Assembly (NCBI GenBank): GCA_905116865.2
Contig: CAJHNH020004902.1
Coordinates: 623,138-687,137, forward strand
Source of the DNA: Candidula unifasciata
Taxonomy: Eukaryota > Mollusca > Gastropoda > Stylommatophora > Geomitridae
Reading direction: 5' to 3'
DNA length: 64,000 nt
Under the pieces are notes generated by a model that saw only the letters and a program-made list of their open reading frames with translations, was not told the origin of the DNA and did not search any database. Numbering within the stretch: the first letter of the stretch is position 1; every line of letters begins with the position of its first letter. Shown here piece after piece: positions 35,545-47,891 of this stretch. The position numbers were made by a program, and so were the translations under genes.

Positions 35545-37330
35545 AGTATCAGTGAGACGACAGAACCACGACACTAGGCTACAACCTGACATCAGTGAGA
35601 CGACACAACCACGACACTGGGCTACAACCTGAAATCAGTGAGACGACACAACCACAACACTGGGCTACAACCTGACATCAGTGAGACGACACAACCACGA
35701 CACTGGGCTACAACCTGGCATCAGTGAGACGACACAACCACGACACTGGGCTACAACCTGACATGAGTGAGACGACACAACCACGACACTGGGCTACAAC
35801 CTGACATGAGTGAGACGACACAACCACGATACTGGGCTACAACCTGACATCAGTGAGACGACACAACCACAACACTGGGCTACAACCTGACATCAGTGAG
35901 ACGACACAACCACGACACTGGGCTACAACCTGACATGAGTGAGACGACACAACCACGACACTGGGCTACAACCTGGTATCAGTGAGACGACACAACCACG
36001 ACATTGGGCTACAACCTGACATCAGTGAGACGACACAACCACGACACTGGGCTACAACCTGGTATCAGTGAGACGACACAACCACGACACTGGGCTACAA
36101 CCTGGTATCAGTGAGACGACACAACCACGACACTGGGCTACAACCTGGTATCAGTGAGACGACACAACCACGACACTGGGCTACAACCTGACATGAGTGA
36201 GACGACACAACCACGACACTGGGCTACAACCTGACATCAGTGAGACGACACAACCACGACACTGGGCTACAACCTGACATCAGTGAGACGACACAACCAC
36301 GATACTGGGCTACAACCTGACATCAGTGAGACGACACAACCACGACACTGGGCTACAACCTGAAATCAGTGAGACGACACAACCACAACACTGGGCTACA
36401 ACCTGACATCAGTGAGACGACACAACCACGACACTGGGCTACAACCTGGCATCAGTGAGACGACACAACCACGACACTGGGCTACAACCTGACATCAGTG
36501 AGACGACACAACCACGATACTGGGCTACAACCTGACATCAGTGAGACGACACAACCACGACACTGGGCTACAACCTGGTATCAGTGAGATGACAAAACCA
36601 CGATACTGTGCTACAACCTGACATGAGTGAGACGACACAACCACGATACTGGGCTACAACCTGGTATCAGTGAGACGACACAACCACGACACTGGGCTAC
36701 AACCTGACATCAGTGAGACGACACAACCACGACACTGGGCTACAGCCTGACATCAGTGAGACGACACAACCACGACACTGGGCTACAACCTGGTATCAGT
36801 GAGACGACACAACCACGACACTGGGCTACAACCTGGTATCAGTGAGACGACACAACCACGACACTGGGCTACAACCTGGTATCAGTGAGACGACACAACC
36901 ACGACACTAGGCTACAACCTGGTATCAGTAAGACGACACAACCACGACACTGGGCTACAACCTGGTATCAGTGAGACGACACAACCACGACACTAGGCTA
37001 CAACCTGGTATCAGTAAGACGACACAACCACGACACTAGGCTACAACCTGGTATCAGTGAGACGACACAACCACAACACTGGGCTACAACCTGGTATCAG
37101 TGAGACGACACAACCACGACACTGGGCTACAACCTGACATCAGTGAGACGACACAACCACGACACTGGGCTACAACCTGACATCAGAGAGACGACACAAC
37201 CAGGACACTGGGCTACAACCTGACATTAGTGAGACGACACAACCACGACACTGGGCTAAAACCTGACTTCAGTGAGACGACACAACCACAACACTGAGCT
37301 AAAACCTAACATCAGTGAAACGACAAAAGA
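35545..37330. repeat. 43-bp minisatellite, about 41 copies
   Basis: The unit is GAGACGACACAACCACGACA CTGGGCTACAACCTGACATC AGT, period 43 measured at 35554 and 35597. Variants (CTGGTATCAGT, CTGACATGAGT, ACGATACT, ACAACACT) recur in short runs. There is no evidence of coding. Confidence 0.95.
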
Positions 37331-37584
37331 AGACCCCATTTGTATTCGTTACATTCTGTGTTTAACATTTTCCTCAGTGTTTTCAAATGCACTTAACTTT
37401 GATTCCACTTCTTCAGTGGTAATCAAACTTTCTTGCATATGTTAAAACTGAAATAGCATTAGCATTAAAAATGCGTAACTTGACTTTCAATATTAAAAAG
37501 TCCTTCTCACTACATGTGACAATTCTATTTATGCTGACTGACGGGTGAATGAATGTATCAGTCAATCAAGTACTGGCATCACTA

Positions 37585-37690
37585 CACTCGGGACATTCCC
37601 ACACCTGCTCCATCCCCTTCTTCAGCAGCCAACGAAAAGTCAGCATGCTAATAGATACCAGTTGCAAGCTAAATAAAAGTCAGCATTGGT
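37585..37690 (+). repeat. Dispersed repeat family F3, partial
   Basis: TTCTTCAGCAGCC and GATACCAGTTGCA match other copies (33370-33420, 23405). Confidence 0.4.
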
Positions 37691-37753
37691 TTCCCCTCTC
37701 CCCCTCTCACTCCCAGCCCTCGGTATCAAATATTTTCTAGAACCTCTACTTAC

Positions 37754-37860
37754 TCCAAGTTGAATTTGTCTTTCAGTGTATGGATTTCCTTTTTTTTCTT
37801 TTGCACTGACAATTTGATCCTGAGAGTCTTCGCCATATCCGCTTTATCCTGAAATAATTC
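37754..37860 (-). CDS. Candidate internal exon, coiled-coil-like, gene unknown
   Basis: A 107-nt minus-strand segment lies between a good acceptor (GCTTTCGCTCCTCTATGCAG) and a consensus donor (TTGGA|GTAAGT). It is open in one frame only and reads ELFQDKADMAKTLRIKLSVQ followed by KKKKEIHTLKDKFNLE. The spacing of Leu/Ile and the charged residues suggest a coiled coil. I do not recognise the family. No neighbouring exon was found with matching phase, so this could be a chance combination of splice signals. Confidence 0.35.
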
Positions 37861-38102
37861 CTGCATAGAGGAGCGAAAGCAGCTAATATATCGGTCTGCT
37901 CGTTACCTCGCACACCTGGACGTTTGCGGCAGAAAATACACGACATGTTTCTGTTGACTGACTGAAGATGCAGTATTTTAATGTATGGGACAAAAAAAAA
38001 AAAAGAAAAGACTATTTTTTTTCCCCATTAATATGGCTTGTTTTCTGGTTGTATGCGGTACCGGCACCTTTTCCGCATCAATTGTTTATTCAGCGCACTA
38101 TA

Positions 38103-38465
38103 ATATCTAGTTTGTGGTGGGTACCGTCACCTGTTTAGACACTTTGTGGTGGGTACCGTCACCTGTTTAGACACTTTGTGGTGGATACCGTCACCTGTTT
38201 AGACACTTTGTGGTGGGTACCGTCACCTGTTTAGACACTTTGTGGTGGGTACCGTCACCTGTTTAGACACTTTGTGGTGGATACCGTCACCTGTTTAGAC
38301 ACTTTGTGGTGGGTACCGTCACCTGTTTAGACACTTTGTGGTGGGTACCGTCACCTGTTTAGACACTTTGTGGTGGATACCGTCACCTGTTTAGACACTT
38401 TGTGGTGGATACCGTCACCTGTTTAGACACTTTGTGGTGGGTACTGTTACCTGTTTAAACATTTT
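38103..38465. repeat. 32-bp minisatellite, about 11 copies
   Basis: The unit is TTTGTGGTGGGTACCGTCAC CTGTTTAGACAC, period 32 (38111 to 38143). GGGTACC alternates with GGATACC among units. The last copy is degenerate. Confidence 0.95.
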
Positions 38466-38699
38466 GTGACGAGTATCTTTTCTTTAAAAAAAACAGCTAC
38501 AATTATTATTATATTATTAGTGCCATTTTAAGGGGGAAAAAAAAGGGGGGGGGGGAGAGAGAGAAATTGTGCCGATCCTCACCACAAATGACTTAAAAAG
38601 GTGCCGGTACAGTTTGTAAAATGTCTGCTAGAGCAGCGCTGAATAAAATCATACATTTTAAAAGGTGCTGGTACACAGTACTGTTGCGATCGTCAAAAA

Positions 38700-38722
38700 A
38701 GACTTTATTATTATTTTTATTA

Positions 38723-38760
<38 letters not shown>

Positions 38761-38771
38761 TATTATTATTA

Positions 38772-38804
<33 letters not shown>

Positions 38805-38832
38805 TATTATGATTGTTATTATTATTATTTTT
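38700..38832. repeat. (TTA)n microsatellite
   Basis: Long TTATTA run with occasional TTTA. The Leu/Ile/Tyr-rich frames over it are shadows. Confidence 0.98.
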
Positions 38833-39299
38833 AAAATGTTTGATAAATATTTGCAAAGCTACAAATATGACATCCAATAAACGATGTTGAGTCCACAGAA
38901 GGCTGCAGGGAAGAGAACTCTGGACACCTTGTCGATTTTACTAACGCTGTTCAAGCCAAGGGCATTCCTGACATTCTTGTTGAATCTGGGAACGAAAGAA
39001 ACAGAAGAAAACAATTATGGGCAGATTTGTTTGTTAATCATCATCACAACAATTAACATCCTCATCCTCATCATAGTCTTCCTCATCATCGTCAGCACTT
39101 GGATCGCCATCTCACACGACAACCTCTCTCCGATTAGATGTCCGTTTTCATCCTCTGACAACATGTCAAGACATTTCTGGAATTGATCGCTGTGTCTTCC
39201 TTTTTAAAATTTTTCCTCCACGTTTATGTTTAATGGATACTGGGCTAGAGCCGTTTACCAATGATGTTAATCACACACCAATAATTTAGTGAGCAGACG

Positions 39300-39420
39300 T
39301 GGACAAGCTAGAGTTGGGTGATCGTAAGTTCGAATGCCCATATTGGAAGGTTAGTCAACTCATTCAGTACTAAACAATGCACCACATGTGACCAGATTTA
39401 CTTACGTGGACAAGTCAAAA
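39300..39420 (+). repeat. Possible tRNA-headed SINE fragment
   Basis: GTGGACAAGCTAGAGTTGGG TGATCGTAAGTTCGAATGCC C ends in a B-box-like GTTCGAATGCCC. The A box is poor. 38884-39300 holds an open frame with no recognised family. Confidence 0.3.
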
Positions 39421-39679
39421 TATTATTATGCTTGCATGTGAGGGCTTCCAATGAAAACCTTAGAAGTACAATAGAAATGACAATAACAATGCCACTGTTT
39501 GTTTGTTTGTTTGTTTGGTTGTTTGTTCAACGGATCAACATCATGGCACTCGGATGAAACCCATTAGTTCTTCGCTCATCTTCTAACTCAAGCCACTGTC
39601 TTGTAACTAAAGCCATCTTATCGGATGTTCCCGCTGGGACACTTGCCCAAGGGCCCCACGAGTATATGGGCTCCATGAT

Positions 39680-39875
39680 TATATATGTATGTCAAGCGAC
39701 TAGGATTGCCCAGACAACATCAGTCCTCGCCAAGCAGCAAACATTATGGAGTTCTAAAAACATTTCATGCAAACTTCAGATTCGATTACTCAGAGCTCTA
39801 GCTATTAGTACATTTACATTTACATATGACTGTGAAACGTGGACCTCAACAGCTGAACTTATATATTTCACATAA
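39680..39875 (+). pseudogene. LINE reverse transcriptase fragment
   Basis: LWSSKNISCKLQIRLLRALA followed by STFTFTYDCETWTSTAEL matches the LLRA...YGCETWTLT region of LINE reverse transcriptases. There are no further parts. Confidence 0.7.
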
Positions 39876-40424
39876 CAATTATTTTATGTAATATAATACC
39901 AAAATGATAACTCCCCTAACCCTTATCTCACCCCCGCCTTCTCCACCAGTTTGATTGAAGTGGCAATGAAGTAAATTTATGTTTAGTATTATCCCCCAGT
40001 TACAGTTCATTCCTGCAAGCAGTTATGCTAGGGGTCCCAGCACTTTCGTTTGTCCAGGGGCCCGTATTGCTGTTACAGCCCTGCCTGAAACCTGTTAATA
40101 ATAGGGATGTCAAGAGTATGAAGCACGAGACAACACTGTGCAAGTGAACACAGTGACGTGACAATAAAAGCCTGAAAATGGGAGCAGCGTTCTATTATGC
40201 GTTTGTTGATCAGTGAAAGGGTGAAACTTCTAGAAAACCATCAACGAATGAAGGTCCAGTCTGGTGATGAATGCCAGTGAGTCCAGCAAGGGAAGAGCAG
40301 GAAGTTTCAAACATGCGTGACTTCTGTGCAGACTGCACATGACCTGGTCAGACACACCGAGTAGTGACCACAGAACCAATACAGCCATTGAAGGCCTCGT
40401 AAAAGAGAAAGAGGAGGGAGGGGG

Positions 40425-40690
40425 GCTGCCTGGTCTCGAGGCATGGTGTCCGCCTCGAATGTTAGAGGTTCCAGGTTCAATCGCCGGTAAGAGCTGGGAT
40501 CCTTTACGTGGACATTGACATCTCTTCCTTGTCTTTGGATAGTGAGATCGGACGCCAGTGTGCATTGTTGCACACGTAAAAAAAATCTCTAGGCAGTTGG
40601 AAATCGAAAAGAGTAGCCCAACGGCGCTGCTCGGGCAAAATTTGGAGTTAAAAATTCGCTGCTCGGGCAAAATTTGGAGTTAAAAATCTT
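40425..40690 (+). repeat. tRNA-headed SINE
   Basis: GGCTGCCTGGTCTCGAGGCA TGGTGTCCGCCTCGAATGTT and AGAGGTTCCAGGTTCAATCG look like a tRNA-derived head with A and B boxes. The body has GATCCTTTACGTGGACATTG. The end contains a direct duplication of TTCGCTGCTCGGGCAAAATT TGGAGTTAAAAA (about 40620 and 40655). Confidence 0.6.
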
Positions 40691-42725
40691 CTTCTTTTGC
40701 CTTTCTATGCCCCGATGGAACATAGGCCCCCTCAACCAACTCACGTCAAGTCGTTCTATCCTTTGCTATCGCATGCAGCTCTCCCCATGTCCTCCCTATC
40801 TTTTCAACTTCATTCTCCAGCTCTTTTTTCCAGGTGTTTTGTGGCCTTCCTTTATTCCTATGCCCCTGTGGGTTCCAATACAAATACATTCTAGTCATAT
40901 TGTTCTCCGATGTTCTTAATATGTGTCCTATTCAACGCCAGCGTCTTTTCTTTACCTCTTGATCCACTGGAGCTTGCTTGGTACTCTCCCAAAGCTCTAC
41001 ATTAGAAATTCTATCATACCATATAACTCCCTCTATTCTGCGAAGGCCCCAGTTAATGAATGTCTGTAGTTTATTAGTAATTGCCTTAGTTGTTTTCCAT
41101 GTTTCCGCCCCATACAATGGTACTGATTTGAGATTGGAATTACACATTTCAAGTTTAGTGTTTATTTTAATTTCTCTTGACCTCCACAGACTCCATAGTG
41201 CTATGAAAGCTGCTCTTGCCTTTTGCATTCTTATTTTAATATCTCTACCAGTTCCTCTATCGTTATCCACATTACTGTCCAAATAAGTGTACGACTTCAC
41301 TTCTTGGAGTGTGGTGCCATTAAGAGAAACCACATTGCTATTTGCCCCATTTATTCTCTTTATCTTTGTTTTTCCTTTATGGATTTTCAGACCAAGCTGC
41401 TGTGATCTCGCATTAAGTATATTTAATTTATCTTGCATCTGATTCCGTGAATGGGACAGAAGAGCAATATCATCAGCAAAGTCCAGATCATCAAGCTGTT
41501 TTGTAGGGGTCCACTGAATTCCATTCTTGGTGTTGGCAGTTACTGTTTTCATAGTCCAGTCTATAGCCAGTAAAAATAAGAGGGGCGACAAAGGACATCC
41601 CTGTCGCACACATGTTTTTATGTCAAATGCACCTGTTAGCTTTCCCCCATGAAGAACTCGACATTTCATGTCTTTATATGTTGCCTTTACTAAGTTCATA
41701 ATTTTCTGTGGGATTCCATAGTGCCCCATCAATTTCCAGATAGATTCCTATCAATGCTGTCAAATGCTTTTTCATAGTCTATAAATCCAATGTAAAGTGG
41801 TGAGTTCAGTTCAATGCTTTGTTCTATTATTATACGCAATGTAGCTATCTGGTCAGTATAGGATCAGTTGGGCCGAAAACCTGCCATTCATCTCTTTGCT
41901 TTTTATCAATAGCATCTTTTAATCTTTCCAAAATAATTATACTTAATATTTTTCCAGGAACTGACAGCAACATAATTCCTCTATAGTTTTCACACTCCTG
42001 TAGATCATCTTTTTTGTGGCAGTTTCACAAGATATCCTTCTCTCCAGTCTGCAGATATTTCTTCGGTCTCCCAGACTTTACTGAATAATCTTTGTAGCAA
42101 TTCCGTTGATGTGTTTATGTTGGCCCTAATGGCTTCTGCTGTGATACCATCTGGACCTGCTGACTTTCCTTCCTTGACAAGATTGATAACTTTTCTAATT
42201 TCCTCTTTAGATGGTATCTCTCAGTTGATATCTAGTTCCATTTCTAAAGGCTGGATATCTGGGTAAACCTCTGGACCTGGTCTATTTAGAACCTGGTATT
42301 TCAAAATATTTCGCCCATCTGTCCATTTGATCTTATGTGTTAGTAAGTGCCTTTCATTGATTATTTTTGATTGACCCAGTTGGCTGACTATATTTACCTA
42401 CTAATGTTCTTGTGTTACTGTAAAGTTCTCTGAGGTTTCCTTTTGCTGCTGCTGTCTCCGCTTCTTGTGCTAGATCATTTCAATATTTCACGTTATCTGC
42501 CCTTATATGCCTCCTAACGTCCTTATTGTCTTATGTGTATTTATCCTGAGCACTAGCTTTAGCTTTAGCAGCTCTAGTTTTGCTATTGATTAAGTCTGCT
42601 TTTTTACTTTTCCTTTCTTCAATCAGTTTAATGGTTTCTGGTCTTATCCACGCTTTATGCTTCAGTTCTTTCTTGCCAAGAACTTCTACATAAGATTCAG
42701 TTAAAATTATACCCAAAGTATTTCA
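40690..42725 (-). pseudogene. Non-LTR retrotransposon (LINE) polyprotein, reverse transcriptase with intact core but many breaks
   Basis: Longest LINE in the window. From 42716 downward come AWIRPETIKLIEERKSKKAD, an unreadable stretch with stops and frameshifts (42530-41735), then an open 266-codon segment. That segment holds MNLVKATYKDMKCRVLHGG, VRQGCPLSPLLFLLAIDW and LDDLDFADDIALL (the FADD catalytic motif). KSYTYLDSNVD, SVPLYGAETWKTT and RRIEGVIWYDRISN follow. A TGA replaces the Trp codon after KKRRWR, and the frame then continues as IGHILRTSENNMTRMYLYWN and GRPQNTWKKELENEVEK to about 40690. No endonuclease domain is seen. It is non-functional. The clade was not assigned. Confidence 0.85.
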
Positions 42726-42819
42726 GGATCCTCGCCGGTGCTACAGAGCCTGTGCACTGTGCTGAGCTTCTTCGGACAGACTTGAGCTAGAAGAAAAACT
42801 GAGCACTTATCTTTGTGCC

Positions 42820-43248
42820 ATGATATTGATCCGTTGTTCAAACTTCAAGGCCTCGTTGAGCCCATTGACTGTGGTTGACGCTGCCGCACATCTTGTCATC
42901 AGTCAAGGTTTAGCACACCACATCATCCATGATGTGCTACAGTACCGCAACGTGTCTGCAAAGTCGGTGCCATGGCAACTTACTCGAAAATCGTATATAT
43001 TGTTGTTTAAAAATAGGTTAGTTGCGTATCCTTTACAGGGCGTTGCAAAACCAACCCCAACAGCCCCTGGGTGCTGTGTGGTTTTTCTATGCAAATTTAC
43101 GTCCAGTAGTTTGCCATTGCTTACCGGACGGTCAGCTTTTTTGATACCACTGTCGAAACTAACGTAAGGAGTATGGCTCACAGTGGGATCGAACCATGGC
43201 ATCCCGGCATTACGAAGCGTTCGCATCGACTTAGCTACAGAGGCGACG

Positions 43249-43255
<7 letters not shown>
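42820..43255 (-). repeat. tRNA-headed SINE with CA/TA microsatellite at its head
   Basis: Read on minus from 43250, GCCTCTGTAGCTAAGTCGAT GCGAACGCTTCGTAATGCCG and CCATGGTTCGATCCCACTG form a recognisable tRNA-derived head with A box (TAGCTAAGTCGATG) and B box (GGTTCGATCCC). The body includes AGCAATGGCAAACTACTGG and AAATTTGCATAGAAAAACC. The 128-codon minus frame is a shadow. Confidence 0.65.
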
Positions 43256-43332
<77 letters not shown>

Positions 43333-43336
43333 ATAT

Positions 43337-43377
<41 letters not shown>
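43248..43377. repeat. (CA)n(TA)n microsatellite
   Basis: CA repeats from 43251 to 43290, followed by TA repeats with two interruptions to 43375. Confidence 0.98.
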
Positions 43378-43378
<1 letters not shown>

Positions 43379-43499
43379 GTATTTGGTGTTATGGATCTCC
43401 TACTACTATTATACATTGTCATCATTATTTTTATTACAATTTTTGCTCCTTGATTTTTATTTCGTCTATTCCACATCACGTTTTTTTTTTTCACTTTCT

Positions 43500-43584
43500 A
43501 TATTTCACAGTTATTCACTTGACCCCCCCCCCCCTAACCCCCTACCCCGGTGAGAACTGATGGGGGGGGGGGGGGGGGGGGGGT
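43500..43584. repeat. Poly-C and poly-G tracts 50 bases apart
   Basis: About 11 C at 43503 and about 22 G at 43562-43583. The two could pair as a hairpin on one strand. Confidence 0.85.
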
Positions 43585-43869
43585 TTGGAGTACCTCGCCC
43601 TTGCTTATTGTTGTGAAGCAATAGTCAAAAAAAGCCCCGACCGAAACATCGATTTGTCTGTTGTGTGTACCTTGTTCCCCTTCCTTCTTTCAATAAGCTT
43701 TGTATTCACATTTCACTGCCTTAATCTGACGCCCATAACTAGCAACAAACAGCACACCAGGCTCCTAGATGGGTTGTGCATTTAGTTCCTTTGGATGTAT
43801 GATACCCCTGCTTTTCGTTTGCTTTGTGCTGGAACCTACAGGTCCATGCAGCCCAAGTACCCTTCCCTT

Positions 43870-44900
43870 CTTCTTCACTTCCTCTTTTACCGCTGTGGGT
43901 GTCGAGGGAGATATAAGGTTCTGTTTCTAGCTCTTCTGGCCGCCTCGACCATAGGCACATCGTGCTGTTGTAGAGTTTCTCTGATGTTATCCTTCCATCT
44001 TGTTCTTGGTCTACCCCATGTTCTACGTCCTTCTTTTCTTTCCATGTATGCTTTGTATGGTATGGTGTCACAAGGCATTCTCTCTAAGTGGGCAAACCAT
44101 TTCACTTGCTGTCTTCGTATGTAATCCAGAATTGGTTCTGTGCCGACTTTTTCTCTTATGATCTCATTCCTGATCTTATCTCTTATGGTCACTCCTACAG
44201 CCCTTCTCAGACATCTCATTTCCGTGGTTACTAATTTTCTTTTATGGTTTGTTGTGAGTGACCATGTCTGGCACTGGTAGCACAGAGTTGGAATAAATAT
44301 GCTTTGAATAAGATGTCTCTTTGTGCTGATTGGGATTGTCTTATGCTGTAAGAGGGGGGTTAGCTGTCCCAATACTTGGTTTGCTTTACTGCATCTAATG
44401 TCAATTTCTTTATCCAATTTCCCATCTTCAGTAAATGTAGTTCCCAGATATTTAAACTCAGATGCCCTGTTTAATGCCTTTGTATTCTATTGCTATGTTT
44501 AGATCTGTCTTCTTTTTTCCCTATTGACATTACTTCTGTCTTTTCAGTGTTGATTCTCATATTATTTGTTTTACATTCTTCATTCATGGATGTTAGATGT
44601 TGTTGCAATTCATGGCTGTATCTGCCATCAAGGCCTGGTCATCTGCGAAGAAGTAATTCGTTGATCTTACTAAGATCTTCATTCATGGGCTTGGCATTCT
44701 TGCATATACTGTCGATGTAGGTGATAAACAGCAGTGGTGATAAGACACACCCCTGTCTTACTCCAGATGTCACTGTGAAAGGATGAGTACCCTCCCCACC
44801 CTCCACAAATAAACTGTTTTAGCAGGGAAGGTCGTCTCTCCTTTTCTAGAACATTCCAAAGTGGGCTTAAGTGGCCACCCAACCAAGCATAGATGTTCTT
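43870..44900 (-). pseudogene. LINE reverse transcriptase C-terminal half, second family
   Basis: Between 44880 and 44420 there are traces of the post-palm region (LITTAVYHLHRQYMQECQ, i.e. FITYIDSIC in another frame; NNMRINTEKTEVMSIGKK). An open 176-codon segment at 44417-43887 follows: MDKEIDIRCSKANQVLGQL, SIFIPTLCYQCQTWSLT, EMRCLRRAVGVTIRDKIRNE, KWFAHLERMPCDTIPYKAYM, TWGRPRTRWKDNIRETL. This copy is the best reference for the 85-bp satellite and for the relics at 4330, 22620 and 32165. Confidence 0.8.
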
Positions 44901-44964
44901 TTCTTCGTAAAAGTTTGTTTATATATTTCAGATTAGTTAAAATATATTATTTTCACTTGCCTTT

Positions 44965-44987
44965 CAGCAAATAATAATAATGATAAC

Positions 44988-45029
<42 letters not shown>

Positions 45030-45035
45030 TAATAA
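44965..45035. repeat. (ATA)n microsatellite
   Basis: AATAATAATA run after a decayed start. Confidence 0.95.
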
Positions 45036-45249
45036 TAAAAATGTGCACTTAAAACAAAGCTTGAACTCTTCCCCTAATACATTTGTTAGTGCCTTCGCCC
45101 CTGTTACAGTTGGCCTGAACCACTGACCTCTTGTTTGAGGTGCTCATCAGACAGCTCCACATCCTCCGTAAACAGCCCGTGAACGTCTCCGCCGCTGGGC
45201 TGGGATGGTAGCTGTTGGAGACGTCAGCGGAGTCGAAGTGGCTGTCGGT

Positions 45250-45984
<735 letters not shown>

Positions 45985-45990
<6 letters not shown>

Positions 45991-46150
45991 ACTATTAATA
46001 ATTCTCCACATGGAAAATAGAGGAGAAAACTCCAATCCTTATCCTCCAGAGGGACCAGTCCACACGGAAAATAAAGGAAAAAACTTAAACCCTCCCTCCT
46101 AAGGATGAGGTTTTCATCCACATGAAGAATAGAGGAAAGAACTTGCAAAC
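45985..46150. repeat. Short tandemly related copies of CCACATGGAAAATAGAGGA
   Basis: CCACATGGAAAATAGAGGA (45598 and 46004), CCACACGGAAAATAAAGGA (46058) and CCACATGAAGAATAGAGGA (46116), each followed by A-rich and ACTT/ACTC-type text. The first two flank the microsatellite block. Confidence 0.75.
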
Positions 46151-46194
46151 CTCCCTCCGAGCCTCTCCGACATGAGTTCATAGCGGGTAAAGTA

Positions 46195-46365
46195 AGCTGT
46201 GAACGCGCTTCATAATCTTGGAGTGCTGGATTCAATCCCAGGCGTGTGGTATCCATAGCCGAGATTTAAGAAAAGGCAAAGGATATGACTGACGGTCAAT
46301 ATACGACAACAAGCCACTAACACCCGGTGACACAAAGTGCCACCATTTGGATGAGACTCATACTT
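46195..46365 (+). repeat. tRNA-like SINE fragment plus a shared CACCGGGTGACACAA motif
   Basis: GTAAAGTAAGCTGTGAACGC GCTTCATAATCTTGGAGTGC TGGATTCAATCCC resembles a tRNA-derived head. At 46321 CACCCGGTGACACAAAGTGC CACCATTTGGATGAG recurs, inverted, at 51858-51895. Confidence 0.5.
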
Positions 46366-46795
46366 AATGAAATATTTTTAAAGATGTTTTTTTTTTTTAT
46401 TCACAATCTTTTTACCTATTCCGAAATGATAATAAAACGAGTTATATTTCAAGAACAAAAATGTATGCAGAGCATTCATTTCTCCTTCCCACTCCCTTTT
46501 CAACCATTGCATCTCATGCGTTCCATCTGTCTGTCTGTCTCTCTCTCTTCTCTTCACTTCTCTCTCTTTCTCTCTCACTCTCTCTGTGCCACTTTTTAAA
46601 AGCAAAATTTTTCTATACCCTTCTCTTAGGCAGTGTCACAGTAAAAGGTCACCTAAGGGTCATGTCACCACAAACATAAACAGCCGAAATGGTGCTTATT
46701 TTTTCATGAGGTTCAAATTTAGTCTTCTCTCATTGAGTATTTCTTAATCAGACAGGTTTCCCACATCTTTAATCCGAACTGATTCTTAAATTAGC

Positions 46796-47857
46796 TTGGA
46801 GATGGTCCTCTCTCTCTTATATCTCTTCTCTATCTATATTATTATTATTTCATATTACATCTCTTATACTTATCTTCTTATTCTTCACTTTCTCAAATCA
46901 TTCTTCTGTATTTTCTTATTCTCTGTCCTTTTTCTCTTCTCTTTTCTTCTTCTTTTCTCTTACTTTTCACTTCTTTTTTCTTTCACTTCTTTTTCTTCTT
47001 ACCTTCTTCTTCACTTCTTCTTCTTTCTTCTTCTTATTCTTTCTTCTTCTTCTTCTTCTTCTTCTCTTCTTCTTTCTTCAATTTTCTTCTTCTTACTTCT
47101 TCTTCTTTCTTCTTCTTCTTCTTCTTCTTCTTCTTCTCATTCTTCTTCTTACTTTTCTTCTTCTCTCTCTCTCTTCTCTCTCTCTTCCTTATCTCTTCTT
47201 CTCTTCTTTCTTTCTTCCCCTTCTCTACTTCTTTCTTTCTTCTCTCTTTTCTTTCTTCTTTCCTCTTCTTCTTCTTCCTTCTTCTTCTCTTACTTCTTTC
47301 TTTTTCTTCTTCTTCTCTTTTCTTTCTTCTTCTTTCTTCTTCTTCCTTTTTCGTCTCTCTTCTTCTTCTCTTTCTTCTTCTTTTCGTTCTTCTTCTTCTT
47401 TCTTCTTCCTGTTTCTTCTTCTTCTTTTCTTTCTTTCTTCTCTTCCTTTTTTCTCTTCTTCCTTTTCATTTCTTCTCTCTCTCTTCTTCTTCTTCTTTCT
47501 TCTTCTTCTTCTTCCTTCTTCTTCTTCTTCTTTTCTTCTTCTTCATTCTCTTCTTTCTTTCTTCGTTCTTCTTTTTTCTTCTTCTTCTTCTTTTTCTTCT
47601 TTTCTTTTCTTCTTCTTTCTTCTTTCTTCTCTTCTTCTTCTTCTTCTTCCTTCTTCTTCTTCTTCTTCTCTTCTTCTTATCTCTTCTCTTCTTTTTCTTC
47701 TTCTTCTTTCTTTTCTTCTTCTTCTTCTTCTTATCTTCTTCTTCTTCTTCTTCTTCTTCTCTTTCTTCTTCTTTCTCCTCTTTCTTCTTCTCTTTCTTCT
47801 TCTTCTTCTTTCTTCTTTCTTCTTTCTTCTTCTTTCTTCTTTTTCCTTCTCCTCTCC

Positions 47858-47891
<34 letters not shown>

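Noticed and set aside
38103..38465. CAG|GTGACG in each 32-bp unit as another splice-site array
   Set aside because: On the minus strand CAG|GTGACG is present, but there is no pyrimidine tract before it and no exon next to the array.
43160..43255. Functional tRNA gene
   Set aside because: A and B boxes are present but the arms do not form a proper cloverleaf, and a SINE body follows.
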